A stretch of 24,177 nucleotides of DNA from DATEXQ01 sp036846005 (lineage in GTDB: Bacteria > Patescibacteriota > Microgenomatia > UBA8517). Positions 1 through 7,334 of the stretch are shown here, one piece after another (position 1 is the stretch's first letter; the number at the start of each line of letters is the position of its first letter). A model generated the notes under the pieces. That model saw nothing but the letters and a program-made list of their open reading frames with translations. It had not been told where the DNA came from and ran no database searches. The position numbers and the translations under genes were made by a program. Location of the stretch: NCBI GenBank assembly GCA_036846005.1, contig DAIUCV010000010.1, positions 1 through 24,177 on the forward strand. Reading direction: 5' to 3'.

Positions 1-1597
1 CAAAGTCTGCGTCAAAGACGCTGATGAATTCGGTTCTGGGATTAACCAGCTTTAACGCTAACCTTAAAGCACCTCCCTTATAACCGCTTCTGGATGTTCT
101 ATGTAAGTGCTTAAGCGTTACTCCCGGAGCTACATTAACTTCCGTTAATTCCCACCCATCCTTTTCATTTTTGATTATTTTTAATTTTTTACCTTCTGTA
201 AGATGCTTCTTCTGGTAATTTCTGATTATCTGGGTTGTTTCGTCAGTTGAATCATCACAAAGAATGACTTCATAGTCTCCTTTGTAGTCAAAGTTGGTGG
301 CTGCTGCAATTGCTCTTTCTACTACGTTCTTCTCATTGTAAAAAGGAATCTGGATGGAGAAATAGGGATACCTGTCCAGTTTGACGTGTTCAAGATTGGG
401 TTCAAGTCCAACCGGTCCTATGTGATTCTTGCCATTACCATTTCCATTCCCTCCTGTCATACCCAAGATCCAAGAGATTAATCCTTTCCTTTTACCATTC
501 CCGTTACCGTTGACACTTAAGGATGCCTCTTGTTGGGAGAAAGAAAGAACAATAGCCAGAGTTAGGTAATACTTAAATGAATAGAGAAAGAAAAGAGATC
601 CCATCAGAAATGCAATTGATGCAAATATTAAGCCCAATAAATTAGAAGTTGTGCCTGCGGTATTAAGTAATCGTATCCAGTAGAATAATCCTAAAGAGAC
701 TAATAATGTGACAAAAGAAGTTATTGCGAAGGGTCTAACAATACTAAATGCCTTGATTTTCTCTCCGGGAGGCGGTGCGGGAGCCAGGTTAGGTATAAAT
801 TCCTGCCATAACACTTTAACAAAGTTTGAAATTCTTGCAAAAACACCTTCCGGTTTTACCTTTTCCCTTTGAGAATACGCTTGCCTTAACTCATAATAGG
901 AAAGACTATTGCGCTCTAGAATTCTTTGAACTCCATGATTTCCTATGTATCCTAAAAGTAAAGCTATTTTATGCGATGAATATTCCGGATTTGAGGCTAC
1001 AATGTTGAGTACCTTATTGACAGTTGTCTCATTTACTCCTCTGGGATGATTACTACCCTCCGGATGCTGATCTTTTAATACTTCTAATAAATTTACTGAT
1101 TCGTTTTTTGCTTTTATGTATCTTTTTTTCCATTTTGCGAAAGTCTTTCTTGATACTTTATAACTATTTAATACGTCTATTTCTTTGCTGCCAGATAATA
1201 CTTCCTCCACCATTTGCTTTCTGGTATTTGCGTTTAATCGCAAATGTGTAGGAAATTCTTTATTCTTAGCTTGTCTAGGGATCCTGTATTTTTGTATATA
1301 ATTTTCTCTATTAATAGCATTGTTTAAATTTAATCTTTTTAGGATTAACCAAACGCTTCTTGTGCTTAATCTATATCCTTGTTTTTTTAGTATATTGGAA
1401 ATCTTTTGAGGACCTGATTTTGGTGAAGCTATTACTATTCTTAATATATATTTTTCGAAATCTATATTCTTTTTTTTATTGTTTATCCATTTATATACAG
1501 TTTTTCTTGATACACCTAGTATTCTTGCAGCTTCCGATTTATTAATCTTGCCTGTTTTTACTCTATTTATTATATTACTTCTATTTAGTTTTTTCAT
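1..1597 (-). CDS. HTH-HTH-GT2 membrane glycosyltransferase fusion, copy A (partial, runs off left edge)
   Basis: The frame is open from an ATG at 1597 to the window edge, 532 codons, ending just after the GT2 D-A-D motif, so the C-terminus is missing. Residues 1-110 and 115-235 are two helix-turn-helix modules resembling the N-terminal part of IS3/IS481 transposases (S-E-A-A-R-I-L-G-V-S-R; N-H-G-V-Q-R-I-L-E-R-N). Two membrane helices follow (about 287-310 and 320-350), then a Gly-Asn-rich linker (about 363-390) and a GT2 domain with D-D-S at 448-450 and D-A-D at 529-531. By family it should transfer sugar from a nucleotide-sugar at the inner membrane face; the substrate is unknown. It shares domain order and long stretches of DNA with the gene at 3141-6572, but its N-terminal half is well diverged. 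It is divergent from the regulator at 2240. Whether copy A also ends in a secreted tail cannot be seen. Confidence 0.87.
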   Translation of the reverse strand, partial: MKKLNRSNIINRVKTGKINKSEAARILGVSRKTVYKWINNKKKNIDFEKYILRIVIASPKSGPQKISNILKKQGYRLSTRSVWLILKRLNLNNAINRENYIQKYRIPRQAKNKEFPTHLRLNANTRKQMVEEVLSGSKEIDVLNSYKVSRKTFAKWKKRYIKAKNESVNLLEVLKDQHPEGSNHPRGVNETTVNKVLNIVASNPEYSSHKIALLLGYIGNHGVQRILERNSLSYYELRQAYSQREKVKPEGVFARISNFVKVLWQEFIPNLAPAPPPGEKIKAFSIVRPFAITSFVTLLVSLGLFYWIRLLNTAGTTSNLLGLIFASIAFLMGSLFFLYSFKYYLTLAIVLSFSQQEASLSVNGNGNGKRKGLISWILGMTGGNGNGNGKNHIGPVGLEPNLEHVKLDRYPYFSIQIPFYNEKNVVERAIAAATNFDYKGDYEVILCDDSTDETTQIIRNYQKKHLTEGKKLKIIKNEKDGWELTEVNVAPGVTLKHLHRTSRSGYKGGALRLALKLVNPRTEFISVFDADF

Positions 1598-1616
1598 AAT
1601 TTATGTTTTCACTTTA

Positions 1617-1645
1617 ATTGTTACCTTTCATGGGTACTATGTCAA
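1617..1645 (-). promoter_or_regulatory. Putative promoter of GT2 copy A
   Basis: On the minus strand a TTGACA box (1640-1645) is followed after 16-17 nt by a weak -10 (TAACAA/AACAAT). It lies 20-48 nt upstream of the ATG at 1597. The same layout, CCATTGACA then ACCCA then TAACA, appears upstream of copy B, which supports a shared promoter/operator. The -10 is poor, so activation by a regulator is possible. Confidence 0.4.
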
Positions 1646-1791
1646 TGGTATTTTAGTTTTTTGATATTTTTGAATATAATTAAATAATATTAATAATCTT
1701 TATTAGTTTACTTTCTGTTTACTATATGACTTATCTAATCTTAAATGTGTTACCTTAATTTTCTTTTATATATCTGAAGTATTTTTTATCG

Positions 1792-1811
1792 ATATACGAA
1801 CAATATACGAA
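1792..1811. repeat. Tandem 9-bp repeat, possible operator
   Basis: The 9-mer ATATACGAA occurs at 1792-1800 and 1803-1811. The 11-bp period puts both copies on nearly the same helix face. It lies in the 640-bp gene-free, very AT-rich stretch between copy A and its divergent regulator. A tandem protein-binding site is a reasonable guess; the DNA shows only the repeat. Confidence 0.35.
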
Positions 1812-2102
1812 GATTTAATATGGGATTATTAGATATTTAATCTACAATACACTTGATATCTTCTTCAATCATCACACAAAACCCTTTTATGAATCATTTA
1901 TTTACCCAAGCTAAATGAGGCTAGAACCATTGATATTAACATAAATTACAATACTGACTTATTAATTAACATAGTCACCAAAAATGACTTTAAGACATAT
2001 AATAAGCTAATAATATATATTATATAGGATAACAAGAAGGTTATAACAAAAGTAAACAACTAGAATCTATATTAGTGAAGATAAATAACGTAGAAAAGAT
2101 GA

Positions 2103-2124
2103 TGTATAACTAATTAGTTATACA
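2103..2124. promoter_or_regulatory. 22-bp perfect palindrome in divergent intergenic region
   Basis: A perfect 22-bp inverted repeat with no spacer, centred on TAATTA, lies 64-85 bp upstream of the regulator promoter's -35. A second, shorter palindrome (14 bp) sits at 2010-2023. Rotationally symmetric sites of this length usually bind dimeric regulators, and the adjacent MerR-type protein is the obvious candidate. The rest of 1598-2239 holds no gene that I can support. Confidence 0.5.
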
Positions 2125-2187
2125 AAGAACAATACTCAAATTATGTATGAAAATAAATATATATAAAATATTGACAAATTATGCTAC

Positions 2188-2216
2188 TTGACAACAATGA
2201 TATCAACTTTTATATT
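2188..2216 (+). promoter_or_regulatory. Promoter of HspR/MerR-like regulator
   Basis: A perfect -35 TTGACA (2188-2193), a 17-nt spacer and a -10 TATATT (2211-2216) place the start site near 2223, about 17 nt before the ATG at 2240. No clear Shine-Dalgarno fits in the short leader. A second TTGACA at 2171 has no matching -10. Confidence 0.6.
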
Positions 2217-2239
2217 TAATTAATAGCATAAATCCTATT

Positions 2240-2545
2240 ATGAGCATAGATGAACCTATTTTAACTATATCCGTAGCTTCAAGTCTTCTTAAGTTACATC
2301 CAAGAACGCTAATGCTTTACGAACGTGCTGGACTATTAACCCCCTTTAGAACAGGTACAAAGAGACGCTTATTTTCTTTTAAAGACCTAGAACACCTTCA
2401 GTTTATCAAGTATCTAACCCAAAATAAAGGAATGAACTTACATGGAATCAAAATTCTTCTTGAGGCAATCAGTATCACTGAGAAAGAAGGAATAAATTTA
2501 AAAAGATTACTCTTCCCTGCTTTCAAAGCTAAGAAACTGATTTAA
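2240..2545 (+). CDS. MerR-family (HspR-like) transcriptional regulator
   Basis: This 101-aa protein carries a winged-helix MerR DNA-binding domain over residues 8-75, with the pattern I-S-V-A-S-S-L-L-K-L-H-P-R-T-L-M-L-Y-E-R-A-G-L-L-x-P and R-R-L-F-S. The stretch H-P-R-T-L-x-x-Y-E-R-x-G-L is close to the heat-shock repressor HspR. It is short, with no ligand-binding domain and no cysteine cluster, so it is not a metal sensor. No dnaK or other chaperone gene is nearby. It is divergent from GT2 copy A and ends 33 bp from the converging exosortase gene, so it probably regulates this envelope locus; the role is inferred from position. Its start follows a good promoter at 2188-2216. Confidence 0.85.
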   Translation: MSIDEPILTISVASSLLKLHPRTLMLYERAGLLTPFRTGTKRRLFSFKDLEHLQFIKYLTQNKGMNLHGIKILLEAISITEKEGINLKRLLFPAFKAKKLI

Positions 2546-2578
2546 AACGACTACACTAAATCAATTTTAAGATACCTA

Positions 2579-3148
2579 TTATTTTAAGGCTGTAAATTTA
2601 TGCGTTTTTTCTTCAAGCACATAACTATACAAAAACCACCAATAGCATAATAGCCAGATGACTGTTGTTGCGGCTGCAAGGTAATCATGGAAAACTATTC
2701 TAAATACTGGCGGAGCGTGAACTGCTAAAAGAACAGTAAAAAGCATTCTTAGGATATTTAGCCAGAATGTACCTAATATTCCAATCCCCAATCCTTCAAT
2801 AACCGATATAATTTTATACCTTCCTCTAAATCCAACTATTAACGTAATAAATAACAACAAAAATGACTGCCAACCTAAACAATTCCAAGTAATTCCCATG
2901 TTTACTCCGTTAACTATAATAATTGAATTGGTTGGCGAATAAGCGTAACTATATCCCAGAGGAAGAAGGATCGCTCCCATCATTTTAGCTTCCAAGGGAA
3001 CAATTTGGGTTTGGATAAAAGTATAAAGAAGATTTTTTTCCATTAGTTTCGTTAAAAAATCGTTGGCCGTAACCAAAAACGGCAAAATAAGAAGTACCAG
3101 AGAAAATCCCAAAAATATAGCTACGAATACTTTCTTTTGTTTAGACAT
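2579..3148 (-). CDS. Exosortase/archaeosortase-family membrane transpeptidase
   Basis: This is a 189-aa multi-pass membrane protein with the exosortase triad: Cys90 in N-C-L-G, Arg134 in N-I-L-R and His154 in F-H-D-Y. Membrane segments are about 8-27, 93-107, 115-140 and 157-177. Enzymes of this superfamily cut C-terminal sorting tails (PEP-CTERM and relatives) of exported proteins and pass them to a surface acceptor. Its ATG lies inside the end of the upstream gene (8-nt overlap, 3141-3148), so the two are likely translationally coupled. That upstream protein ends in P-E-N, a hydrophobic helix and K-K-G-K, which looks like this enzyme's substrate tail. At 189 aa it is near the small end of the family. 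The family call is firm; the exact subfamily is not assigned. Confidence 0.88.
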   Translation of the reverse strand: MSKQKKVFVAIFLGFSLVLLILPFLVTANDFLTKLMEKNLLYTFIQTQIVPLEAKMMGAILLPLGYSYAYSPTNSIIIVNGVNMGITWNCLGWQSFLLLFITLIVGFRGRYKIISVIEGLGIGILGTFWLNILRMLFTVLLAVHAPPVFRIVFHDYLAAATTVIWLLCYWWFLYSYVLEEKTHKFTALK

Positions 3149-6100
3149 AAGCCAACTTTCCTTTCTTCAACCAAATAACCATAAATGGTATTAAAGGTGA
3201 AACTAAAATTAAGTAAATAACATTTTCCGGTACTGTTACTGTAGGTATTACTACTTTAGGATCAGTACCCGCAGTATCTCCCCCTGTAAATATTGTTGTT
3301 GTATCCTTGGAAGTACCAGTTAGATTAAATGAGTACTGGACAAATAAATATTCATTGGTGGTAAGAGTAAATGAATTCATGTTCGATGTAGTGTAGGTAG
3401 TATTAGTAACATCATTACCAATAATATCCGTTATTGGCCAGCCTGCATCACTTCCCGTATCAAATAATAATGTTGATCCGGTAATTGAACCACTGCTTAC
3501 CGTAATTTTGTACACACAAACATGTAAATTTCCAACTGCTTGAGCATTGGGGCTGTCTGATTCATAGAATGTAAAACTCCAAGTACCGGAATTAATTGTT
3601 CCATTCTCTTGAAAAGGAACATCCAATATCCAGCCATAACCGGTAGCAGCTCCATCGACACAAGTTGGTTCAGGGTATAAACCACTTCCGCCAGGTCTAT
3701 ATTCATATCTTTGTAAAGTAGATAATTTTATGGCGACTACCGTAGCTGTAACAGTATTTCCAGTATCTACACTTTCTCCTAAAACACGGGAGTTAGAAAG
3801 AGTTGTTGTAGTTCCTGTATTCAAGTACTGCGTAGACGAAATTGCAGGATTAGCCAATACTTCAGGTACTCCTTTGGTTGCTGAATAGGTGGTAACCGAT
3901 AATATAAGTAGGATTGTAAGGGTAAGTTTTGATATCCATTTATTTCTTCTTGGAAGTATATTAAAGGAATTAAACTGGTTGTTGGCTGTCGATAATGCCA
4001 GATATTTGGTTGCCAATGATAGCTGGTTGGGGGCTATGGATGGAGTTCTTCCCGGTAGTATTCCTGATATAAATCTGTAGAATCGTCCTCTTGTAAAGAC
4101 ATCTGTAATCCTTCCTGTCTTGGGAGTTCTGAACCAAGTTCCTTCTTCTTTTTCAAGAAATCCTTTAATTGAAGCATAGGCTTGGAAAGGAACCATAATG
4201 TAAGACAAGGCGACAAAGCTTGCCAATCCTAAGTAATCCCTCTCTTCCGATTCTTCAAGGAATAATCCCACGGCATTCATTAAAGGTAAGGCAAAAAGAT
4301 TGGTTAAGACCAGACTCCATCCCCAAAGACTGGTCCAGAAAGGAAGCCTGGCCGGAAATATTGTTTCTGAAAGAAGCCAAGAAAATGTTCCAACCAGGAA
4401 AAAGAAAGCCTGTAAGTAGTAAGGAGAAAGGTAGAGAAATTCAAGTTTCTCTGTCAATGTAAGTTTGGGGTTAAACATAATCTTTGTGAACATCTTCTTT
4501 ATATTATGAGAATGTCCCTCACTCCATCTCATCCTCTGTCTGATTAATCTTTTAAGAGTGGATACGCATTCGGCTGGAGCTTGGATATAGGGCGTATAGA
4601 CAACCTTATATCCTTTGTCGTAAAGTTTTAGGGTAAGTTCAAAGTCTTCTGTAATTGATGTATCCCAACCTACATCCTCAAGTGCATCTCTTCTAATAGC
4701 ATAAACTGATCCATGGATTAATTTCATTGCTCCCAAAATCTCTCCACCGGATCTTTCAATTACATAGCTTCCGGCATATTCTGTTCTCACTCCCCTGGTA
4801 ATCCAATTCTCTGATTTATTTAAGACATGCCATTGATACCCTGCTACAGCTGCAACATTGGTCTTCTTGTAGTCTTCTGACATATTATTTTGTACTTTGA
4901 AGTATTTGAGGAATAGCTCCAGAGTATCGGGGTACGGTACAAAGTCTGCGTCAAAGACGCTGATGAATTCGGTTCTGGGATTAACCAGCTTTAAAGCAAG
5001 TTTCAAAGCTCCCCCTTTAAATCCAGAACGGGAGGTTCTATGAAGATGTTTTAAAATAACACCGGGAGAAACCTCGACTGCTGTAAGTGTCCAACCGTTT
5101 CCATTAACTTCTTTCAGCTCTTCCCCTTTTACGAGATATCTTTTCTGGTAATTTCTGATTATCTGGGTTGTTTCGTCAGTTGAATCATCACAAAGAATGA
5201 CTTCATAGTCTCCTTTGTAGTCAAAGTTGGTGGCTGCTGCAATTGCTCTTTCTACTACGTTCTTCTCATTGTAAAAAGGAATCTGGATGGAGAAATAGGG
5301 ATACCTGTCCAGTTTGACGTGTTCAAGATTGGGTTCAAGTCCAACCGGTCCTATGTGATTCTTGCCATTACCATTTCCATTCCCTCCTGTCATACCCAAG
5401 ATCCAAGAGATTAATCCTTTCCTTTTACCATTCCCGTTACCGTTGACACTTAAGGATGCCTCTTGTTGGGAGAAAGAAAGAACAACAGCCAAGGTCAGGT
5501 AGTACTTAAATGAATACAGGAAGAATATCGACCCCATTAGAAAAGCTACCGATGCTAAAACCATTCCTACAGGATTTCCACCGGTAACCTGGGTAAATGA
5601 ACGAGCTACGTAACTTCCTAGGCCAAAAACAGCTACTGTTACAAACGCCGAAAATGCGAAGGCTCCTGCAAAGCGTATCAATCTATGTCTTAGTACTTCA
5701 GGAATATTGAAGAATCTTGAAGCTACCTGTACGCTTCCGGCTATTGTTTGTGTTACAGGACTTACCTTCGTCTGTGCATATACCAATCTTTGTTCATAGT
5801 TTGATAAATTTAATCTTCTTAAAACATTCTGAACTCCATGATGACCTACAATTGGTTCTTCTCCGAACCTCGGAAGTACTCTAACAATATTTCTTATTCC
5901 ATATTCCGGATGTTTGGCTATTATAGATAGTATTACCTGCTCATACTTCTCCGGTGTTTGTTTCCACCATCTATTAACTACTGGTCGTTTTGGTTTTAAT
6001 GATTCTTCTTTTTCTTCCAACCCGGCTTGTTCATAACGTTTTTTAAATTTATAAAATAGTGTTCTTGAAATCCCATATTCTTTGCAAAGATCGCTTACCT

Positions 6101-6572
6101 CCTCTTTTCCAATAATATTTCTTTCTATTAGATTAAGTTTTTCTTCTGCATTAAGAATTTTTTTACCTTCTATTTTTAGAATTTCACTTTTGTTTTCTGC
6201 ATATTTAATTCTTTCTATTTCTTTTGATAAATTATTTCTTTCTAGAATGTTTTGAACTCCGTGGTTACCCAATATTGGTTTACCTAAATTGTTTAAACCC
6301 AATTCAATAGATATCTTTTTAGAAGAATATAAGGGGTATCTTTTAACAATATCTAGTACTCTGTATTCAATTTCTGAAGGTTGCTTTATTACTTTTATTC
6401 TTTTTCCTACAACTATTCCTTCTTCACCATATTTTTTATATCTACTTAGCCATGTGTAGAAGATCGTTCTGGATATACCCAACTCTTTACAAACACTGTT
6501 TATAGAATCTTTATGCTCTATAACTCTTTTTATTGCTGTTATTCTTTGATCAGTGTTTAGCTTTGGATTCAT
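3141..6572 (-). CDS. HTH-HTH-GT2 glycosyltransferase fused to a secreted domain with PEP-CTERM-like tail (copy B)
   Basis: This 1143-aa protein combines several parts. Residues 1-125 and 135-265 are two transposase-type helix-turn-helix modules (G-I-S-R-T-x-F-Y at 32-39 and 168-174). Membrane helices lie at about 300-320 and 337-365, then an Asn-Gly linker (377-403). The GT2 catalytic domain spans about 421-700, with D-D-S 462-464, D-A-D 541-543, T-E-D 641-643 and Q-R-M-R-W 679-683, the signature of processive cellulose-synthase-like enzymes. Helices follow at about 713-737, 748-772 and 782-803. Residues 874-898 resemble a signal anchor, 899-1112 are a Thr/Ser-rich extracytoplasmic-like domain, and the C-terminus is V-P-E-N, a helix (1118-1134) and K-K-G-K. 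The frame is intact, so this reads as one protein. The tail and the overlapping exosortase gene suggest processing. The HTH function and the sugar are unknown. Confidence 0.88.
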   Translation of the reverse strand: MNPKLNTDQRITAIKRVIEHKDSINSVCKELGISRTIFYTWLSRYKKYGEEGIVVGKRIKVIKQPSEIEYRVLDIVKRYPLYSSKKISIELGLNNLGKPILGNHGVQNILERNNLSKEIERIKYAENKSEILKIEGKKILNAEEKLNLIERNIIGKEEVSDLCKEYGISRTLFYKFKKRYEQAGLEEKEESLKPKRPVVNRWWKQTPEKYEQVILSIIAKHPEYGIRNIVRVLPRFGEEPIVGHHGVQNVLRRLNLSNYEQRLVYAQTKVSPVTQTIAGSVQVASRFFNIPEVLRHRLIRFAGAFAFSAFVTVAVFGLGSYVARSFTQVTGGNPVGMVLASVAFLMGSIFFLYSFKYYLTLAVVLSFSQQEASLSVNGNGNGKRKGLISWILGMTGGNGNGNGKNHIGPVGLEPNLEHVKLDRYPYFSIQIPFYNEKNVVERAIAAATNFDYKGDYEVILCDDSTDETTQIIRNYQKRYLVKGEELKEVNGNGWTLTAVEVSPGVILKHLHRTSRSGFKGGALKLALKLVNPRTEFISVFDADFVPYPDTLELFLKYFKVQNNMSEDYKKTNVAAVAGYQWHVLNKSENWITRGVRTEYAGSYVIERSGGEILGAMKLIHGSVYAIRRDALEDVGWDTSITEDFELTLKLYDKGYKVVYTPYIQAPAECVSTLKRLIRQRMRWSEGHSHNIKKMFTKIMFNPKLTLTEKLEFLYLSPYYLQAFFFLVGTFSWLLSETIFPARLPFWTSLWGWSLVLTNLFALPLMNAVGLFLEESEERDYLGLASFVALSYIMVPFQAYASIKGFLEKEEGTWFRTPKTGRITDVFTRGRFYRFISGILPGRTPSIAPNQLSLATKYLALSTANNQFNSFNILPRRNKWISKLTLTILLILSVTTYSATKGVPEVLANPAISSTQYLNTGTTTTLSNSRVLGESVDTGNTVTATVVAIKLSTLQRYEYRPGGSGLYPEPTCVDGAATGYGWILDVPFQENGTINSGTWSFTFYESDSPNAQAVGNLHVCVYKITVSSGSITGSTLLFDTGSDAGWPITDIIGNDVTNTTYTTSNMNSFTLTTNEYLFVQYSFNLTGTSKDTTTIFTGGDTAGTDPKVVIPTVTVPENVIYLILVSPLIPFMVIWLKKGKLAYV

Positions 6573-6620
6573 ATTAATTCTATTGTAAAGACTTGTTGGG
6601 TAACTATAAGACTATATTAA

Positions 6621-6650
6621 TGTTAACAGATAGTGGGTAACATGTGTCAA
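6621..6650 (-). promoter_or_regulatory. Putative promoter of GT2 copy B
   Basis: A minus-strand TTGACA (6645-6650) is followed 17-18 nt later by a weak -10 (TTAACA). Flanking sequence matches the copy A promoter (CCATTGACA, ACCCA, TAACA). A GGGTAAC heptamer occurs within it (6635-6641) and again at 6597-6603 in the leader, and may be a repressor site. The -10 assignment is uncertain. Confidence 0.35.
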
Positions 6651-6724
6651 TGGCCATTGTTGAAGCTAACTAAAATCTACTATCTAAGGCCAATTAATAA
6701 TGATATTGTGAGATCTTAAATACT

Positions 6725-6750
6725 TAGTATATTTAAATTTAAATATACTA
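6725..6750. promoter_or_regulatory. 26-bp perfect palindrome in second divergent region
   Basis: A spacerless 26-bp perfect inverted repeat, all A/T except one G and one C near its ends, lies midway between copy B and the divergent regulator. It matches in position, though not in sequence, the 22-bp palindrome of the first locus. A second inverted repeat with 8-bp arms and a 7-bp spacer sits at 6768-6790. Both are likely operator sites or cruciform-forming DNA; the remainder of 6573-6868 is AT-rich without genes. Confidence 0.5.
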
Positions 6751-6825
6751 TAAGGCTATGCAGTCATATGTATATGTCAGTAATATACATCATTTAGCAT
6801 ATAATACTATCTCTCTAATCAATGT

Positions 6826-6854
6826 TTGACATACTGCTTTTTATCAATTAGCAT
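6826..6854 (+). promoter_or_regulatory. Promoter of membrane-anchored MerR-like regulator
   Basis: TTGACA (6826-6831), a 17-nt spacer and TAGCAT (6849-6854) predict a start near 6861, only about 8 nt before the ATG at 6869, so the mRNA may be nearly leaderless. The decamer TTAGCATATA occurs at the -10 (6848) and again near 6795. A related AATAGCATAA lies just before the regulator gene of the first locus. Confidence 0.45.
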
Positions 6855-6868
6855 ATATATGCAAACAT

Positions 6869-7276
6869 ATGCATGAGCCTAATAAAAATAAGGAGTATCT
6901 AACTATCAAAGAAGCTTCAAAATATCTAAGAGTATCAAAAGATACTTTAAGAAGATGGGAAAAGAAAAAGATACTAAAACCATTTAGATCCCCTACCGGA
7001 TGGAGATATTACAGCAAGAGACAGTTAGATTACGTATTTATTCAAAAACCTGATTTTAGTGAACCTACAAGTACAGTTCACGATAAACCTAAAGAACTTC
7101 CTATAAAGAAATCTTATGAAAATAAGATCCCTATAGAATCTGTTCTGCCTCCACAAGCATTACTTAAAACCAATTCCAAAATAAGCAGAATCCCAATACT
7201 CTTTTTGGCCTTTTTTGTTTCTCTTAATCTTATGCTTTTAATCTTTTATTTTGTTAAAAACCTTACCGGAAATTAA
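6869..7276 (+). CDS. Membrane-anchored MerR/excisionase-like DNA-binding protein
   Basis: This 135-aa protein has a MerR-type or excisionase-type HTH at residues 9-57 (L-T-I-K-E-A-S-K-Y-L-R-V-S, then T-L-R-R-W-E and W-R-Y-Y-S), a polar linker of about 50 residues, and a single C-terminal membrane helix (about 108-129). A DNA-binding domain tethered to the membrane suggests a regulator that senses the envelope or is released by cleavage; this is inference from layout. It is divergent from GT2 copy B across a palindrome-bearing region, mirroring the pair 2240/1597, but only weakly resembles the 2240 protein in sequence. The start is the ATG just after the predicted promoter. Confidence 0.82.
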   Translation: MHEPNKNKEYLTIKEASKYLRVSKDTLRRWEKKKILKPFRSPTGWRYYSKRQLDYVFIQKPDFSEPTSTVHDKPKELPIKKSYENKIPIESVLPPQALLKTNSKISRIPILFLAFFVSLNLMLLIFYFVKNLTGN

Positions 7277-7290
7277 ACCTAAATCAACCT

Positions 7291-7320
7291 TACCAAATCA
7301 ATTTTAAGCTTGGTATTTAT
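7291..7320 (+). terminator. Weak terminator after the MerR-like gene
   Basis: A 6-bp stem (TACCAA at 7291-7296 with TTGGTA at 7310-7315) is followed by a short T-rich run, 15 nt past the stop codon. The loop contains a 14-mer (7295-7308) that also occurs downstream of the other regulator gene at 2558-2571. Confidence 0.4.
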
Positions 7321-7334
7321 CATAAATGGTAATT

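Noticed and set aside
826..1664. Short plus-strand hydrophobic open frames
   Set aside because: They are antisense to GT2 copy A; the Phe/Leu/Ile-rich composition arises from AAA/GAA-rich codons on the other strand.
1..6572. Transposase-like HTH domains as remnants of an insertion sequence
   Set aside because: No DDE catalytic domain, terminal inverted repeats or target duplications were seen. The HTH modules are in frame with the glycosyltransferase in both copies, so they are domains of that protein.
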